Source of the DNA: Nitrospirota bacterium
Lineage (GTDB): Bacteria; Nitrospirota; Leptospirillia; Leptospirillales; Leptospirillaceae
Assembly: GCA_021828375.1 (NCBI GenBank)
Contig: JAKARS010000004.1
Span: 1 to 64,000 of the forward strand
Direction of reading: 5' to 3'
Length of the DNA: 64,000 nt
The position numbers were made by a program, and so were the translations under genes. The notes under the pieces were generated by a model. That model did no database searches. It saw only the letters and a list, made by a program, of their open reading frames with translations, and was not told the origin of the DNA. This document shows, piece by piece, positions 52,011 to 61,106 of the stretch (the stretch's first letter is position 1; each line of letters starts with the position of its first letter).

Positions 52011-52762
52011 AAGAGGGGCATCCCCTTGATGGACCGGAAGGTCTGGCCGTTTATCTCCGCTACCTCCAGGAAACGGTGCCGGACCTGGCATTGCTGCGCC
52101 CTTCCGCTGAAACGGGCGAAATCCGAATGGCCGGTGGACCGAGGCCCGGAATCCCTCCTTCCTCATCCTTGTCGGGGGGATCTCCTCTGGGGGAGTCCGG
52201 GTCGTTGGAGTCCCTTGCCAAGGTAGTTTCGGAGTGTCGCCTCTGTGTTCTCTCCTCCACCCGAACCTTCGCTGTGTTTGGCGAAGGGAACCCCGATGCC
52301 CGTCTCATGTTCGTGGGGGAGGGTCCGGGAGCTGACGAAGATGCTTCAGGACGCCCCTTCGTCGGACGGGCGGGAGAGCTTCTGACTCGGATGATTGCGG
52401 CCATGGGGTATCGGCGAGAGGATGTATATATTGCCAATGTGGTGAAATGCCGTCCTCCGGGAAACCGGGTTCCGGAGGAGAGTGAACGCGCCTCCTGTCT
52501 CCCGTATCTCAAGCGCCAGATCGGACTGATTTCGCCCAAGGCCATGGTTCTGCTCGGTCAGACGGCCGCCGTCTCCCTTCTCTCCCGAAATGAAGGCATC
52601 TCTCGCTTGAGGGGGCGGGAGACGAGCCTTCCGGAGTTCCCGGGGATTCGGGTGATGCCGACCTATCATCCGGCCTATCTTCTTCGCAATCCGGCGGCCA
52701 AGGCACAGGTATGGGAGGACTTGCAGCAGGTCATGGGGTGGCTGGGGAAGGAGAGGGGATGA
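52007..52762 (+). CDS. udg: Uracil-DNA glycosylase, family 4 (iron-sulfur type)
   Basis: This enzyme removes uracil from DNA. The 251-residue protein has an N-terminal extension of about 70 residues, then the family-4 cluster cysteines (CRLC, VVKCRPPGNR, RASCLPYL), the catalytic loop MFVGEGPGADEDASGRPFVG, and the second motif TYHPAYLLR. It overlaps both neighbours by 4 bases and lies close to mutS, so this run carries two DNA-repair genes. Confidence 0.93.
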   Translation: MKEGHPLDGPEGLAVYLRYLQETVPDLALLRPSAETGEIRMAGGPRPGIPPSSSLSGGSPLGESGSLESLAKVVSECRLCVLSSTRTFAVFGEGNPDARLMFVGEGPGADEDASGRPFVGRAGELLTRMIAAMGYRREDVYIANVVKCRPPGNRVPEESERASCLPYLKRQIGLISPKAMVLLGQTAAVSLLSRNEGISRLRGRETSLPEFPGIRVMPTYHPAYLLRNPAAKAQVWEDLQQVMGWLGKERG

Positions 52763-53031
52763 ATCTGGCATTCTTGATCATAGTGGGTGTGTTGGGCTGG
52801 ATTTTCATGATGGAAAACGACCAGCAGCACATCATGATCGTGCTCCCTGGCTCGGGGCAGGTCGGCCCCTTTTCTGTGGGTGTCGTGATTCTGGGGGCAT
52901 TTTTGGCAGGGGTTCTCCTGTGCTATCTGGGGGGAGGACTTTCGCGCCTCCTCTCCCGCGCCAAGGCCAAAAAGCCGCCTTCTGCGGGTCGAGGCGGGGG
53001 GCACTCCGATGGTGGCCATGACGGCCACTGA
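52759..53031 (+). CDS. LapA-like (DUF1049) small membrane protein
   Basis: From ATG 52759 (overlapping the udg stop) the 90-residue protein has two membrane helices (LAFLIIVGVLGWIFMM and GVVILGAFLAGVLLCYLGGG) and a short basic, Gly/His-rich tail (GRGGGHSDGGHDGH). This is the layout of LapA/DUF1049 proteins, which help lipopolysaccharide assembly in enterobacteria; the assignment is by topology. It overlaps mutS by 23 bases. Confidence 0.65.
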   Translation: MNLAFLIIVGVLGWIFMMENDQQHIMIVLPGSGQVGPFSVGVVILGAFLAGVLLCYLGGGLSRLLSRAKAKKPPSAGRGGGHSDGGHDGH

Positions 53032-55588
53032 CGGAGGAACCGAGGCCGCTCCCTCGGCCTTTACCTATCCCGATACCCCGCTCTTCCGGCAGTATCTGGG
53101 ACTTCGGAAGGAAGCCGGGGAGGCGATTCTTTTTTTTCGGCTGGGCGATTTCTTCGAGCTCTTCGGAGAGCAGGCCGAACTCGCCTCCCGATTGTTGGGG
53201 GTGACCCTCACAAGCCGTGACAAGAGCCGTCCGGATCCTCTGCCCATGTGCGGCATCCCGGCCAAGAGCCTCGACATGTACCTCCCGAAGCTCATTCATG
53301 CCGGCTATTCCGTGGCCATCGCCGAGCAGGCGACCCAGGAATCGGACCCCTCCGGTCTTTTCCCTCGAAAGATTGTCAGAACAGTGACCCGCTTTACCCT
53401 TCTCGAGGACCCCTCCCGGGAGGAGGGGGCTCCTCAGAATGGTGTGGCCGTTGTTCGGCGAGGAGAGGCCTGGGGAGCGGCGGTCCTCGACCTCACAAGT
53501 GGCCGGATTGCGGTCTGGGCCTCTGAAAACCCCTCCGACCGGGACCTTCTTCTGGATTTTCTGGGACGCAAGGAGGCGCGACAGCTGGTTGTCGAATCCA
53601 GTGAAATCGCCGCAGAGTTTCCGGGAATTCCCTCACTGGTTCACTCAAGGCTGGCCCCTTTCGACCTCTCCGGATCCCTTCCCCCCTCCTACCGTCTTCC
53701 CGAGCTTCCCGAGGTCTCCCGGGATGCCGTCAGACTTCTCTTCGGTTTTCTGTCCGACTACGAAAAAACTGTCCTGGGCCACCTTCGGGGGGTTGTCCTT
53801 GAAGGGGCCGGCAATTCTCTGGCCCTCGATCGCTGGACGATCCGCCACCTCGACATCCTTCCCCGGGAGGGGATGGGGCAGGAAAGAGGAAGGGCAGCGA
53901 GCCTCGTCTCCCTCCTCGATCGCTGCCGGACTCCTCCGGGGAGCCGGATGCTCCGCTCCTGGCTCCTCGCCCCTGAGGCCGATGTTAACGAGGTCCTTTC
54001 GCGGCACCGGGTAATCCGGGGCTTTGACGAAAGACCTCGCCTTTCGGATCGGGTGGATAAGGTCCTGGGAGGGGTGGGAGACCTTGAGCGCATTCTCGCC
54101 CGGATTGCCATGGGCAACCGTCTTCACCGGGATCTCCCCGAGTTTCGCCAATCCTTTTTCTCGGCCCTTGATCTTCTCGATGTGGAGGGGCTCGAAGAGC
54201 TCTTTCCCGGCTATGGGCGGGAGTTCGGACTGAGGCTCCACACCGCCCCCCTTCGGGATCTCCTGGCCCGGGCCATCGTCGACGATCCTCCCCCCGTGCT
54301 GGGGGAGGGGCCCATCATCCGGGACGAGTTCGACGAGGCTCTCTCAGGTTACCGCCGGATCGAATCCGAAGGAGACCGCTTCATCTCCTCCCTCGAGGAG
54401 CGGGAGCGTTCCCGGACAGGGGTGGAGACTCTCCGGATCCGCTACAACCAGGTGGCCGGATACTATATCGAGGTGTCGAAGGCTCAGGCCCAGAAGATGC
54501 CGGCCGACTACCTTCGAAAGCAGACCCTGACAAATTCCGAGCGGTTCACTCTCCCCGAACTGGTCTCCTTCGAAGGCAGCCTCCGGGAGGCCCGATCCAG
54601 AGTCCTGGCACGGGAGGCCGAAATCCTTGGGGAGCTTGGGCGGGAGGTCCTCGCCCAGAGAGAGGGCATCCATCTTCTCTCCGACTTCGTCGCCCGGGTT
54701 GATGTCCTGCTCTCCTTTTTCGAAATTGGCCGAAAGATGCGCTATGCCCTTCCCGATTTCGTTCCGGAGGGAGAGCCTCTGGTGATCAGGAATGGCCGCC
54801 ATCCCGTCCTTGAGGCTCGCATGGCCCCCGAGCCGTTCATGCCCAACGATACCGATCTGATGGCGGGTGAATTCATCGTCCTGACCGGTCCAAACATGGC
54901 CGGAAAATCCACCTACATGCGGCAGGTGGCCCTCATTGTTCTCATGGCCCATGCCGGCGCTCCTGTGCCGGCAGACGAGGCACGGATCCCTCGCACCGAC
55001 CGGATCATCGCCCGGGTGGGAGCCCAGGACAACATTCTTGAGGGTGCCTCAACCTTCATGGTCGAAATGCAGGAAGTCGCCAGAATCCTGAGCTCGGCGA
55101 CCCCCCAAAGCCTCGTTCTTCTTGATGAGGTGGGACGAGGAACCGCCACCTTCGACGGAATGGCCATTGCCTGGGCGGTAAGCGAGTTCATTCATGACAG
55201 GATCCAGAGCCGGACTTTCTTTGCCACCCATTATCACGAGCTCTCCGAGCTGGCAAGGCGCCGGGAAAGGGTCAGAAACCAGACTGTTCGCGTCTCCATC
55301 CGACAGGGGAGGCCCCTCTTTGAGCATCGCATCGTCGATGGGCGCGCGGAGCAGTCTTACGGGATCGAGGTGGCGAGGCTCGCGGGGCTCCCGGAAGAGG
55401 TGGTGGGACGGGCCTCCGAGATCCTCGGTTTTTGGGAGGGAGGGCCCAAGAAGACGGTCCTCCCGAAGGAGAGGACCCTTCCTCCCGATCGGGATTTTTC
55501 CATGCCGCTCTTTTCCTGGAAGCGGCGACTGGAACAAAAAAAAGGGGAGGAAATGACCGAAGTGAATGAGAGGGAGGGGGAAGAGTGA
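53009..55588 (+). CDS. mutS: DNA mismatch repair protein MutS
   Basis: MutS recognises mismatches. The 859-residue protein has the mismatch-binding domain (ILFFRLGDFFELFGEQAELA, with Phe-Phe-Glu in place of Phe-Tyr-Glu), connector and core (YYIEVSKAQAQKMPADYLRK). The ATPase has TGPNMAGKSTYMRQVA, STFMVEMQEVARIL, LVLLDEVGRGTATFDG and FFATHYHELSEL. The start ATG at 53009 lies inside the previous gene; an ATG at 53018 is equally possible. No mutL is visible. Confidence 0.96.
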   Translation: MVAMTATDGGTEAAPSAFTYPDTPLFRQYLGLRKEAGEAILFFRLGDFFELFGEQAELASRLLGVTLTSRDKSRPDPLPMCGIPAKSLDMYLPKLIHAGYSVAIAEQATQESDPSGLFPRKIVRTVTRFTLLEDPSREEGAPQNGVAVVRRGEAWGAAVLDLTSGRIAVWASENPSDRDLLLDFLGRKEARQLVVESSEIAAEFPGIPSLVHSRLAPFDLSGSLPPSYRLPELPEVSRDAVRLLFGFLSDYEKTVLGHLRGVVLEGAGNSLALDRWTIRHLDILPREGMGQERGRAASLVSLLDRCRTPPGSRMLRSWLLAPEADVNEVLSRHRVIRGFDERPRLSDRVDKVLGGVGDLERILARIAMGNRLHRDLPEFRQSFFSALDLLDVEGLEELFPGYGREFGLRLHTAPLRDLLARAIVDDPPPVLGEGPIIRDEFDEALSGYRRIESEGDRFISSLEERERSRTGVETLRIRYNQVAGYYIEVSKAQAQKMPADYLRKQTLTNSERFTLPELVSFEGSLREARSRVLAREAEILGELGREVLAQREGIHLLSDFVARVDVLLSFFEIGRKMRYALPDFVPEGEPLVIRNGRHPVLEARMAPEPFMPNDTDLMAGEFIVLTGPNMAGKSTYMRQVALIVLMAHAGAPVPADEARIPRTDRIIARVGAQDNILEGASTFMVEMQEVARILSSATPQSLVLLDEVGRGTATFDGMAIAWAVSEFIHDRIQSRTFFATHYHELSELARRRERVRNQTVRVSIRQGRPLFEHRIVDGRAEQSYGIEVARLAGLPEEVVGRASEILGFWEGGPKKTVLPKERTLPPDRDFSMPLFSWKRRLEQKKGEEMTEVNEREGEE

Positions 55589-56763
55589 TCCAAGAGGAAC
55601 CAAGCATGAGCGAAGGGGGAGCCGATCCTCTGGAGAGCCTCGAGGCGATTCTCCGATCGGGGACTCCCGATCAGGTTCTTGCCGAAGGGATGAAGATCAA
55701 TCAGCTTCCCGACATTCTCGACTTTCTTGCCGAAGAGGGCGAGCTTTCCTCTTTGGCGGATCTTCCGGCCATGACCCCCGCCTGGTCCCTTTTTATTCGG
55801 AACTATCTGGAGATGTCCCACGACCGGTTCGATCTGGAGAGTGAGGGGGAGGATCCTTCCCAGGAGAAGGCTGTCTTTGGCTTGGGAATCATTCTTGATC
55901 TCGACCGCCCTCTTCCGCCCCGCATGACCCTCGAGGCGTTGGCGCCGCTGGCCCGGCTGGTGGAGACGATCCTCTCCCCTGAGGGTTCGGGAGCGGAGGT
56001 CTTTCTCCACCCCCGGATACTGTCGTTTGCAGATCTTTATACTTTTTCGTATGATTCAAGGCGCGGGTTTGTGGACGAACGCATGACCTTCGGCTTCTCC
56101 ATGGATTCCTCCGGATCTCTTGACCGAGTTCCCCTGATGAACGGGGATGCGCCCTTCGGGGACTGGGACGAGCCGGCAGAGAGTCTCCTGGCTCCGAATG
56201 ATCCGATCCGACGCGCCTTCGGGAAGACTCTCGACAATGGACGGGGGGCGATTGTGGGGCTGGTCCGGATGACTCCTCCCGAAGAAGAGGAGTGGGGCGA
56301 TTTCATTGATCGTCGTTTTTCCTCGGAAATTGGAGAGGCGATGGGAACCCTTGTGGCTCAGATCTTCGACCTCTCCGCGCCGTTTGCCGGGGAGGATGAG
56401 GGGGGGGAGGGGGGCCAGGTCTCCCTTGTTCCCTGGTCGATCCTTCTTCCGATGGGGGTGACCATCGAGATGGGCGCCTTCCTTTCGGAGGTTGTTGAAA
56501 ATCAGAAAGATTCCGGGAAAAAGGGCAAGGATGTCCGGAAGAGCCTGGATATTACCCCGGTTTGGCGTGACGGGACGCTCATGGCCGAGCTGGATGTCTC
56601 TGTCCCGGGCAAGGGACCGGCAAAGTTTCCTGTGGTTGATGACTATGTGGCTGGCTTCATGGAAAACTACGTTCCGGAAATTGTGCAGTCGATGATGGGG
56701 CTGACGGTTCGATGGAACAAGAAAAAAGGCGGGGGGAGATTCCTCTCGCTGGGAGTGCTCTGA
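55585..56763 (+). CDS. Acidic protein of unknown function
   Basis: The 392-residue protein is acidic, without signal peptide or membrane segment, and I recognise no domain. Its N-terminal 60 residues are helical (LESLEAILRSGTPDQVLAEG). The middle has FSYDSRRGFVDERMTFGFSM and the C-terminal part LDITPVWRDGTLMAELDVSVPG. It overlaps mutS by 4 bases and the next gene by 52, so it is a fixed part of the run. It may be lineage-specific. Confidence 0.65.
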   Translation: MIQEEPSMSEGGADPLESLEAILRSGTPDQVLAEGMKINQLPDILDFLAEEGELSSLADLPAMTPAWSLFIRNYLEMSHDRFDLESEGEDPSQEKAVFGLGIILDLDRPLPPRMTLEALAPLARLVETILSPEGSGAEVFLHPRILSFADLYTFSYDSRRGFVDERMTFGFSMDSSGSLDRVPLMNGDAPFGDWDEPAESLLAPNDPIRRAFGKTLDNGRGAIVGLVRMTPPEEEEWGDFIDRRFSSEIGEAMGTLVAQIFDLSAPFAGEDEGGEGGQVSLVPWSILLPMGVTIEMGAFLSEVVENQKDSGKKGKDVRKSLDITPVWRDGTLMAELDVSVPGKGPAKFPVVDDYVAGFMENYVPEIVQSMMGLTVRWNKKKGGGRFLSLGVL

Positions 56764-57872
56764 TCTTTTCCCTTCGTTCCTTTTGCTCCCTACGTTCAGT
56801 TGTCTTCTCTGCCCTGGGGGGCCTCCTTTTTTTCTCGGGTCCCCCTTCGGCGGAGCCCGCCAATCTTCCTGCTCCCCTTTTTGTCCTTTCTTATCCCCAT
56901 GGGCGCCTGACATTGGCCAGTGGAGGGGATCCTCCTCTGCTCTTTGTTCTCTCCAAGCCTTCCGGCTCGCTCTTTCGCCTCAATATGGAAAATGGGCAGG
57001 AGTCCCTTCGGCTGGGCGGGATTCCCCGCCCTGAGGACCTGGCTGTCGACGCCGGGGGCCGCAGGGTCCTGGTCTCTCTTGACTCAAGTCGGAGTCTCTG
57101 GGTTCTTCCTGTCTCTTCGGGGCCTCCTGTCAGCATGACGGTGGGGCTCAATCCAGGACAGATCATTCGAACCCCCACCGGAGATCTCTATCTTGCCGCT
57201 CGGGCCGTCCATATCATCTACCACTTGAATCCCGTGACGGACCGACCGGATGGCTGGAGTGCGATGGGTGACGTCTTTCCCCTGATCGCTTCCGACGGCA
57301 AGGGGGATCTTTGGCTTCCCCTGTCCCGGGGTGAGCAGGTGGCCGACCTGTCTCCCCGAACCCTTGAAACTCGCAAGCTCTTCGATATCGACTCCTGCCG
57401 GGAGCCTTCCCGGGTGATTCCCCTGCCCTCGGGAGGCTTTGTTGTGGGGTGCCGTAATGCCCTTCTTCTGGAAGGGCCGAACGGGGAGGAGACCGCCCGC
57501 CTCCGTCTCCGGGGACCGCTTTCCCGGGGAGTCCAGGACATGGTTCTTCTTCCGGGAGACACTCGTCTTCTCGTCTCCTTTCGAAAATGCAAAACTCTGA
57601 ATCTTTATCATCTTCCTGATCTTTCAAGGATTTCCTCGTTTCGTCTCCCCTATCTCCCTGTGCGCTTGTATTATTTTGAAAAATGGCCTACTCTTTTTAT
57701 TGTGATGGACGACCCGGGAAATGACAGGACAAGGCTTTCTGACTATCCCCTCTCCGCTTTCGGAACTCCTCCCCTGTCGACTCAGACTGTCCGGAAATCC
57801 CCTGCTCTTTTGCCGACAAAGCCTTTGCCTCCTGCTGTTCCCTCACCCTCCAGCCCAAGGACCCATTCATGA
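56712..57872 (+). CDS. Exported protein, probably beta-propeller
   Basis: The 386-residue protein has an N-terminal signal-like segment (SVVFSALGGLLFFSGPPSAEPA). Short repeated beta motifs follow (PLLFVLSKPSGSLFRLNMEN, EDLAVDAGGRRVLVSLDSSR, GQIIRTPTGDLYLAARAVH, FPLIASDGKGDLWLPLSRGE), each about 45 residues, in the style of SMP-30/YVTN beta-propellers. It ends in a Pro/Ser-rich tail. Function unknown. It overlaps the preceding gene by 52 bases and fabI by 4, an odd site for an exported protein. Confidence 0.68.
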   Translation: MEQEKRRGEIPLAGSALIFSLRSFCSLRSVVFSALGGLLFFSGPPSAEPANLPAPLFVLSYPHGRLTLASGGDPPLLFVLSKPSGSLFRLNMENGQESLRLGGIPRPEDLAVDAGGRRVLVSLDSSRSLWVLPVSSGPPVSMTVGLNPGQIIRTPTGDLYLAARAVHIIYHLNPVTDRPDGWSAMGDVFPLIASDGKGDLWLPLSRGEQVADLSPRTLETRKLFDIDSCREPSRVIPLPSGGFVVGCRNALLLEGPNGEETARLRLRGPLSRGVQDMVLLPGDTRLLVSFRKCKTLNLYHLPDLSRISSFRLPYLPVRLYYFEKWPTLFIVMDDPGNDRTRLSDYPLSAFGTPPLSTQTVRKSPALLPTKPLPPAVPSPSSPRTHS

Positions 57873-58678
57873 CCGATACTCCTTCCCCGGCCTCCTCATT
57901 GCTTGCCTCCCGGCATATTCTTGTGACGGGGGTCGCCAACCGGTGGTCCATTGCCTGGGCTGTGGCCCAGTCCATTGTCAAGGCGGGAGGACGCGTCACC
58001 TTCACCTATCAGGGCGAGTCGCAGCGGTCCACCCTGGAAAAGCTCCTCTCCGAGCTTCCCTCCGTGGGGCCGGCGCCCCTTCTCCTTTCCCTCGATGTGA
58101 AAAATGATGAGGAGATCGCCGCCGTGGCCGATCGCCTGGCGAAGGAGAATCTGCGGCTCGATGGCCTTGTTCACAGCATCGCCTTTGCAAAACGGGAGGA
58201 GCTCGACGGTGCCTTTGTCGATACCAGCCGCGAAGGATTCATCCTGGCCCAGGAGATCAGTGCCTTTTCCCTTGTGGCGCTTTGCCGGGCCTTTCTCCCT
58301 CTCCTGAATCCCCAGGCCTCCATCGTTGCCATGACTTATCTGGGGTCGGAGCGGATCGTTCCCCACTACAACGTGATGGGGGCGGCCAAGGCCTCTCTTG
58401 AGGCGTCGGTCCGATACCTTGCCCATGACCTCGGGGGGAGGGGAATACGGGTCAACGCCCTCAGTGCCGGTCCCATCAAGACGGCCTCGGGACGGGCCAT
58501 CAAGGGCTTTGTCGACATGCAGAAGGCCGTCGCCGATCGGGCTCCCCTCAAGGGCCAGGAGCTCACGTCGGATGAGGTGGCGGATGCCACGGTGGCTCTG
58601 CTTTCCCCCCTGATGAGGGCGGTGACGGGCGAGGTTCTCTTCGTCGACCTGGGCTATCGCCAGATGGGGATGTTCTGA
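57869..58678 (+). CDS. fabI: Enoyl-[acyl-carrier-protein] reductase (NADH) FabI
   Basis: FabI performs the last reduction in fatty acid elongation. The 269-residue SDR protein has the FabI-type N terminus ILVTGVANRWSIAWAVAQ, SIAFAKREELDGAFVDTSRE, TYLGSERIVPHYNVMGAAKASLE (Tyr-x6-Lys), and VNALSAGPIKTASGRAIKGF. This is the NADH-dependent, triclosan-class enzyme. It overlaps the preceding gene by 4 bases. Confidence 0.96.
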   Translation: MTDTPSPASSLLASRHILVTGVANRWSIAWAVAQSIVKAGGRVTFTYQGESQRSTLEKLLSELPSVGPAPLLLSLDVKNDEEIAAVADRLAKENLRLDGLVHSIAFAKREELDGAFVDTSREGFILAQEISAFSLVALCRAFLPLLNPQASIVAMTYLGSERIVPHYNVMGAAKASLEASVRYLAHDLGGRGIRVNALSAGPIKTASGRAIKGFVDMQKAVADRAPLKGQELTSDEVADATVALLSPLMRAVTGEVLFVDLGYRQMGMF

Positions 58679-58742
58679 GAAGTTCGGGAATGGGAGAAGT
58701 CTTTCTCTCATCCCGTCCAACCTTCCTTTGAAGGAGAGTTCC

Positions 58743-59675
58743 ATGGACAAAGAGGTCACCTACCGTGTCGGAATTCCCGTGATGGGAGTCCGGGGAGAAT
58801 CGCTCGGTCGGCTGGAAAAGGTTCTCTTGATGGAGTCGCGCCATCAGGTGACGGCGCTGGTTGTCCGCTCGCTCGACTCCATGCATATCCTTCCCCTCGA
58901 CCGGGTTACAGAGCTCACTGCCGCGGAGATTCGGACAAATGTCTCTCCCGAGGAGCTTCATGGCTTTCCCGTCTTCGACCCCACCCAGTATGAGGAGGTT
59001 CCCCCCTGGTTTTTTCCTCCGGGCCACCACATCGAGCTGGGAGCCCTGGTGACAATCAAGCCGCTTGACGTTCGGGAGCAGGGCGAGGAAGATGCCATGA
59101 CCCGACGTGCCTTCATGGGACGCTCAGTGGCCATTCTTGCGGCGGCGATCGGAGTTTCCCTTTTGGTTCCCATCGGGGGGTATATCATGGCCGCGGCCAC
59201 CACCCCCGTGAAGGACTCCTGGCGTGAGTTGGGGGTCAAGCTGCAGGACCTTCCGATGGACGAACCCGTCTCTCACTCCTTCCGGGCCTTCTCCGTCAGC
59301 GGGTGGATGCGTGTTCCCGAAGAGCGGTCGGTCTGGCTCATTCGCCATTCGGGAGCTTCCGATCCCCAGTCGGAGCCCGAGGACAAGATTCTGGGCCTCG
59401 ATTCTCCCCTTGAACTGGCCGACTCGGATCCTCGTCTGACCGTTCTCTCCCCCATCTGTCCCCATCTGGGATGCGAGCCCCAGTGGCACAAGGGCCAGAA
59501 GCTTTTCATCTGCCCCTGCCATCACTCCATCTACCAGTTGAACGGGAAACGCATAGGGGGGCCGGCTCCCCGTCCGATGGACCAGCTTCCGGTCCGCATT
59601 GCTTCCGATGGTTCCATCTCGGTCATCTACGAGCAGTTTGCCATCGGTATCGCTGCCAAAAAACGTCTGGCCTGA
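58743..59675 (+). CDS. Rieske iron-sulfur protein with N-terminal PRC-barrel-like domain
   Basis: The 310-residue protein joins two parts. Residues 1-110 look like a PRC-barrel (VGIPVMGVRGESLGRLEKVL, HQVTALVVRS, LPLDRVTEL). Then comes a Tat-type signal anchor (TRRAFMGRSVAILAAAIGVSLLV, from 120), and a Rieske domain with CPHLGC (239-244) and CPCHHS (257-262) binding the 2Fe-2S cluster. The anchor implies that the PRC part stays in the cytoplasm while the Rieske head is outside. It lies 16 bases before the cytochrome b-c gene and forms the bc-type complex with it. ATG 58743 has AAGGAGAG upstream. Confidence 0.9.
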   Translation: MDKEVTYRVGIPVMGVRGESLGRLEKVLLMESRHQVTALVVRSLDSMHILPLDRVTELTAAEIRTNVSPEELHGFPVFDPTQYEEVPPWFFPPGHHIELGALVTIKPLDVREQGEEDAMTRRAFMGRSVAILAAAIGVSLLVPIGGYIMAAATTPVKDSWRELGVKLQDLPMDEPVSHSFRAFSVSGWMRVPEERSVWLIRHSGASDPQSEPEDKILGLDSPLELADSDPRLTVLSPICPHLGCEPQWHKGQKLFICPCHHSIYQLNGKRIGGPAPRPMDQLPVRIASDGSISVIYEQFAIGIAAKKRLA

Positions 59676-59691
59676 CAGGAAGGGATAAAAG

Positions 59692-61059
59692 ATGGGACAC
59701 AAAATTTATGCCTATCTCGACGAGCGCATCAGAATCTCGAGTCTGATGGGCTTTCTCCTAAACGAGCCGATGCCTGGCGGATCCCGGTGGGCCTACATTC
59801 CGGGCTCCATGGTGTTCTTTGTCCTGATCCTCCAGTTTGTCACGGGGATGATGCTCGCCTTTTACTACGGCGGGACTCCCGATCACGCCTGGGACAGCGT
59901 CAACTATATCGACCACCTCACCTATAATGGCGTGGGCGTCGGACGGCTGATCCGGGGAATCCATTACTGGGGGTCCTCGATCATGGTGATTGCCGTGGGG
60001 ATCCATCTCCTTCAGGTCTTTCTCTGGGGAGCCTACAAGCGGCCTCGGGAGATCATGTGGCTCGTCGGCGTGGTGCTTCTCGGCCTGACCATGACGGCCT
60101 CCTTCTCAGGATACCTCCTGCCTTGGGATGAGCGGGCCTATTGGGGGACGATCGTCGGAACCAACATGATCGGTCTTGTTCCTTTTGTGGGTGAGGCCAT
60201 CAAGGATGCCATCCGGGGCGGGGTGGGGCTGGGGGCCTTGACCCTTTCGCACTTCTTCACCCTGCATACGATGATCCTTCCCACCCTCTTCATTCTCTTT
60301 GTCATGCTGCACATGGTGATCTTTCGCCGGGTGGGGCCGGCCGGTCCCTTTTCCGGCTCTCCGGAAAAGCTCGAGGCGACGAAGGATACCTTTTACCCGC
60401 GCCAGGTGTTGATGGATGCCTTTGGGATGCTGGGGATCTTCATTTTTATCCTGGCGCTCGCCATCCTTCATCCTCCCGGACTCGAATCCGTTGCCAACCC
60501 GTCCAATGCAGCCTACAATCCGACCCCTGCATGGTACTTCGACTGGATCTTCGAGCTTCTCAAGCTCATTCGTCCGGAGATCGTGGGGGTCGTGGGGCTC
60601 CCTGTCCTGATTGCCGTCGTCCTGGTCTTCTTGCCGTTCATCGACAAAAAGCCGGTGCGCTCCCCATTCCGGAGACCGTTTGCGGTCTTGTCCACCCTCT
60701 TTGTCCTGACCTCCATGCTGGTTCTCTCCCTCATGGCCGAAAACGGGTATAAAAAACTTGTCGATGTCGACAGGGCGGCCATGCTCAGGGGCCAGACGGT
60801 CTTCAACACCGCCGGATGCATGGGATGCCATACGCTCTTTGGGAAGGGCGGCAAGATTGGCCCCGATCTCTCCGAAGAGGGGCTTGTGGGCCATTCGGAG
60901 CATTGGCTGACAGTGCAGTTTGTCAACTCCAAGGCCCACTTTCCGGACTCCATCATGCCGGATTTCACCTATCTCACGCCGCAGCAGCAGCACGATCTTG
61001 CCATGTACATCTCCTCGCTGGGGCGCATGAACTGGCCTGACCCCACAAAGACCCCCTGA
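59692..61059 (+). CDS. Cytochrome b fused to a C-terminal cytochrome c domain
   Basis: The 455-residue protein is the quinol-oxidising core of a bc-type complex. The b part has about eight helices with heme ligands His91/His105 and His192/His207; the second pair is 15 apart, as in b6-type proteins. After helix 8 there is a c-type heme domain (AGCMGCHTLFG, 376-380; probable Met ligand at 422 in SIMPDF) in place of a separate cytochrome c1. The Qo motif normally PEWY reads PAWY (279-282), followed by FDW. With the PRC-Rieske gene it makes a two-gene complex. In an iron oxidiser it could run in reverse to reduce quinone; this is inference. Confidence 0.93.
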   Translation: MGHKIYAYLDERIRISSLMGFLLNEPMPGGSRWAYIPGSMVFFVLILQFVTGMMLAFYYGGTPDHAWDSVNYIDHLTYNGVGVGRLIRGIHYWGSSIMVIAVGIHLLQVFLWGAYKRPREIMWLVGVVLLGLTMTASFSGYLLPWDERAYWGTIVGTNMIGLVPFVGEAIKDAIRGGVGLGALTLSHFFTLHTMILPTLFILFVMLHMVIFRRVGPAGPFSGSPEKLEATKDTFYPRQVLMDAFGMLGIFIFILALAILHPPGLESVANPSNAAYNPTPAWYFDWIFELLKLIRPEIVGVVGLPVLIAVVLVFLPFIDKKPVRSPFRRPFAVLSTLFVLTSMLVLSLMAENGYKKLVDVDRAAMLRGQTVFNTAGCMGCHTLFGKGGKIGPDLSEEGLVGHSEHWLTVQFVNSKAHFPDSIMPDFTYLTPQQQHDLAMYISSLGRMNWPDPTKTP

Positions 61060-61106
61060 GGAGAACTACCGGCGGGGCGGCGTGTCAAAAAAGAGCCTGA
61101 AACGAG

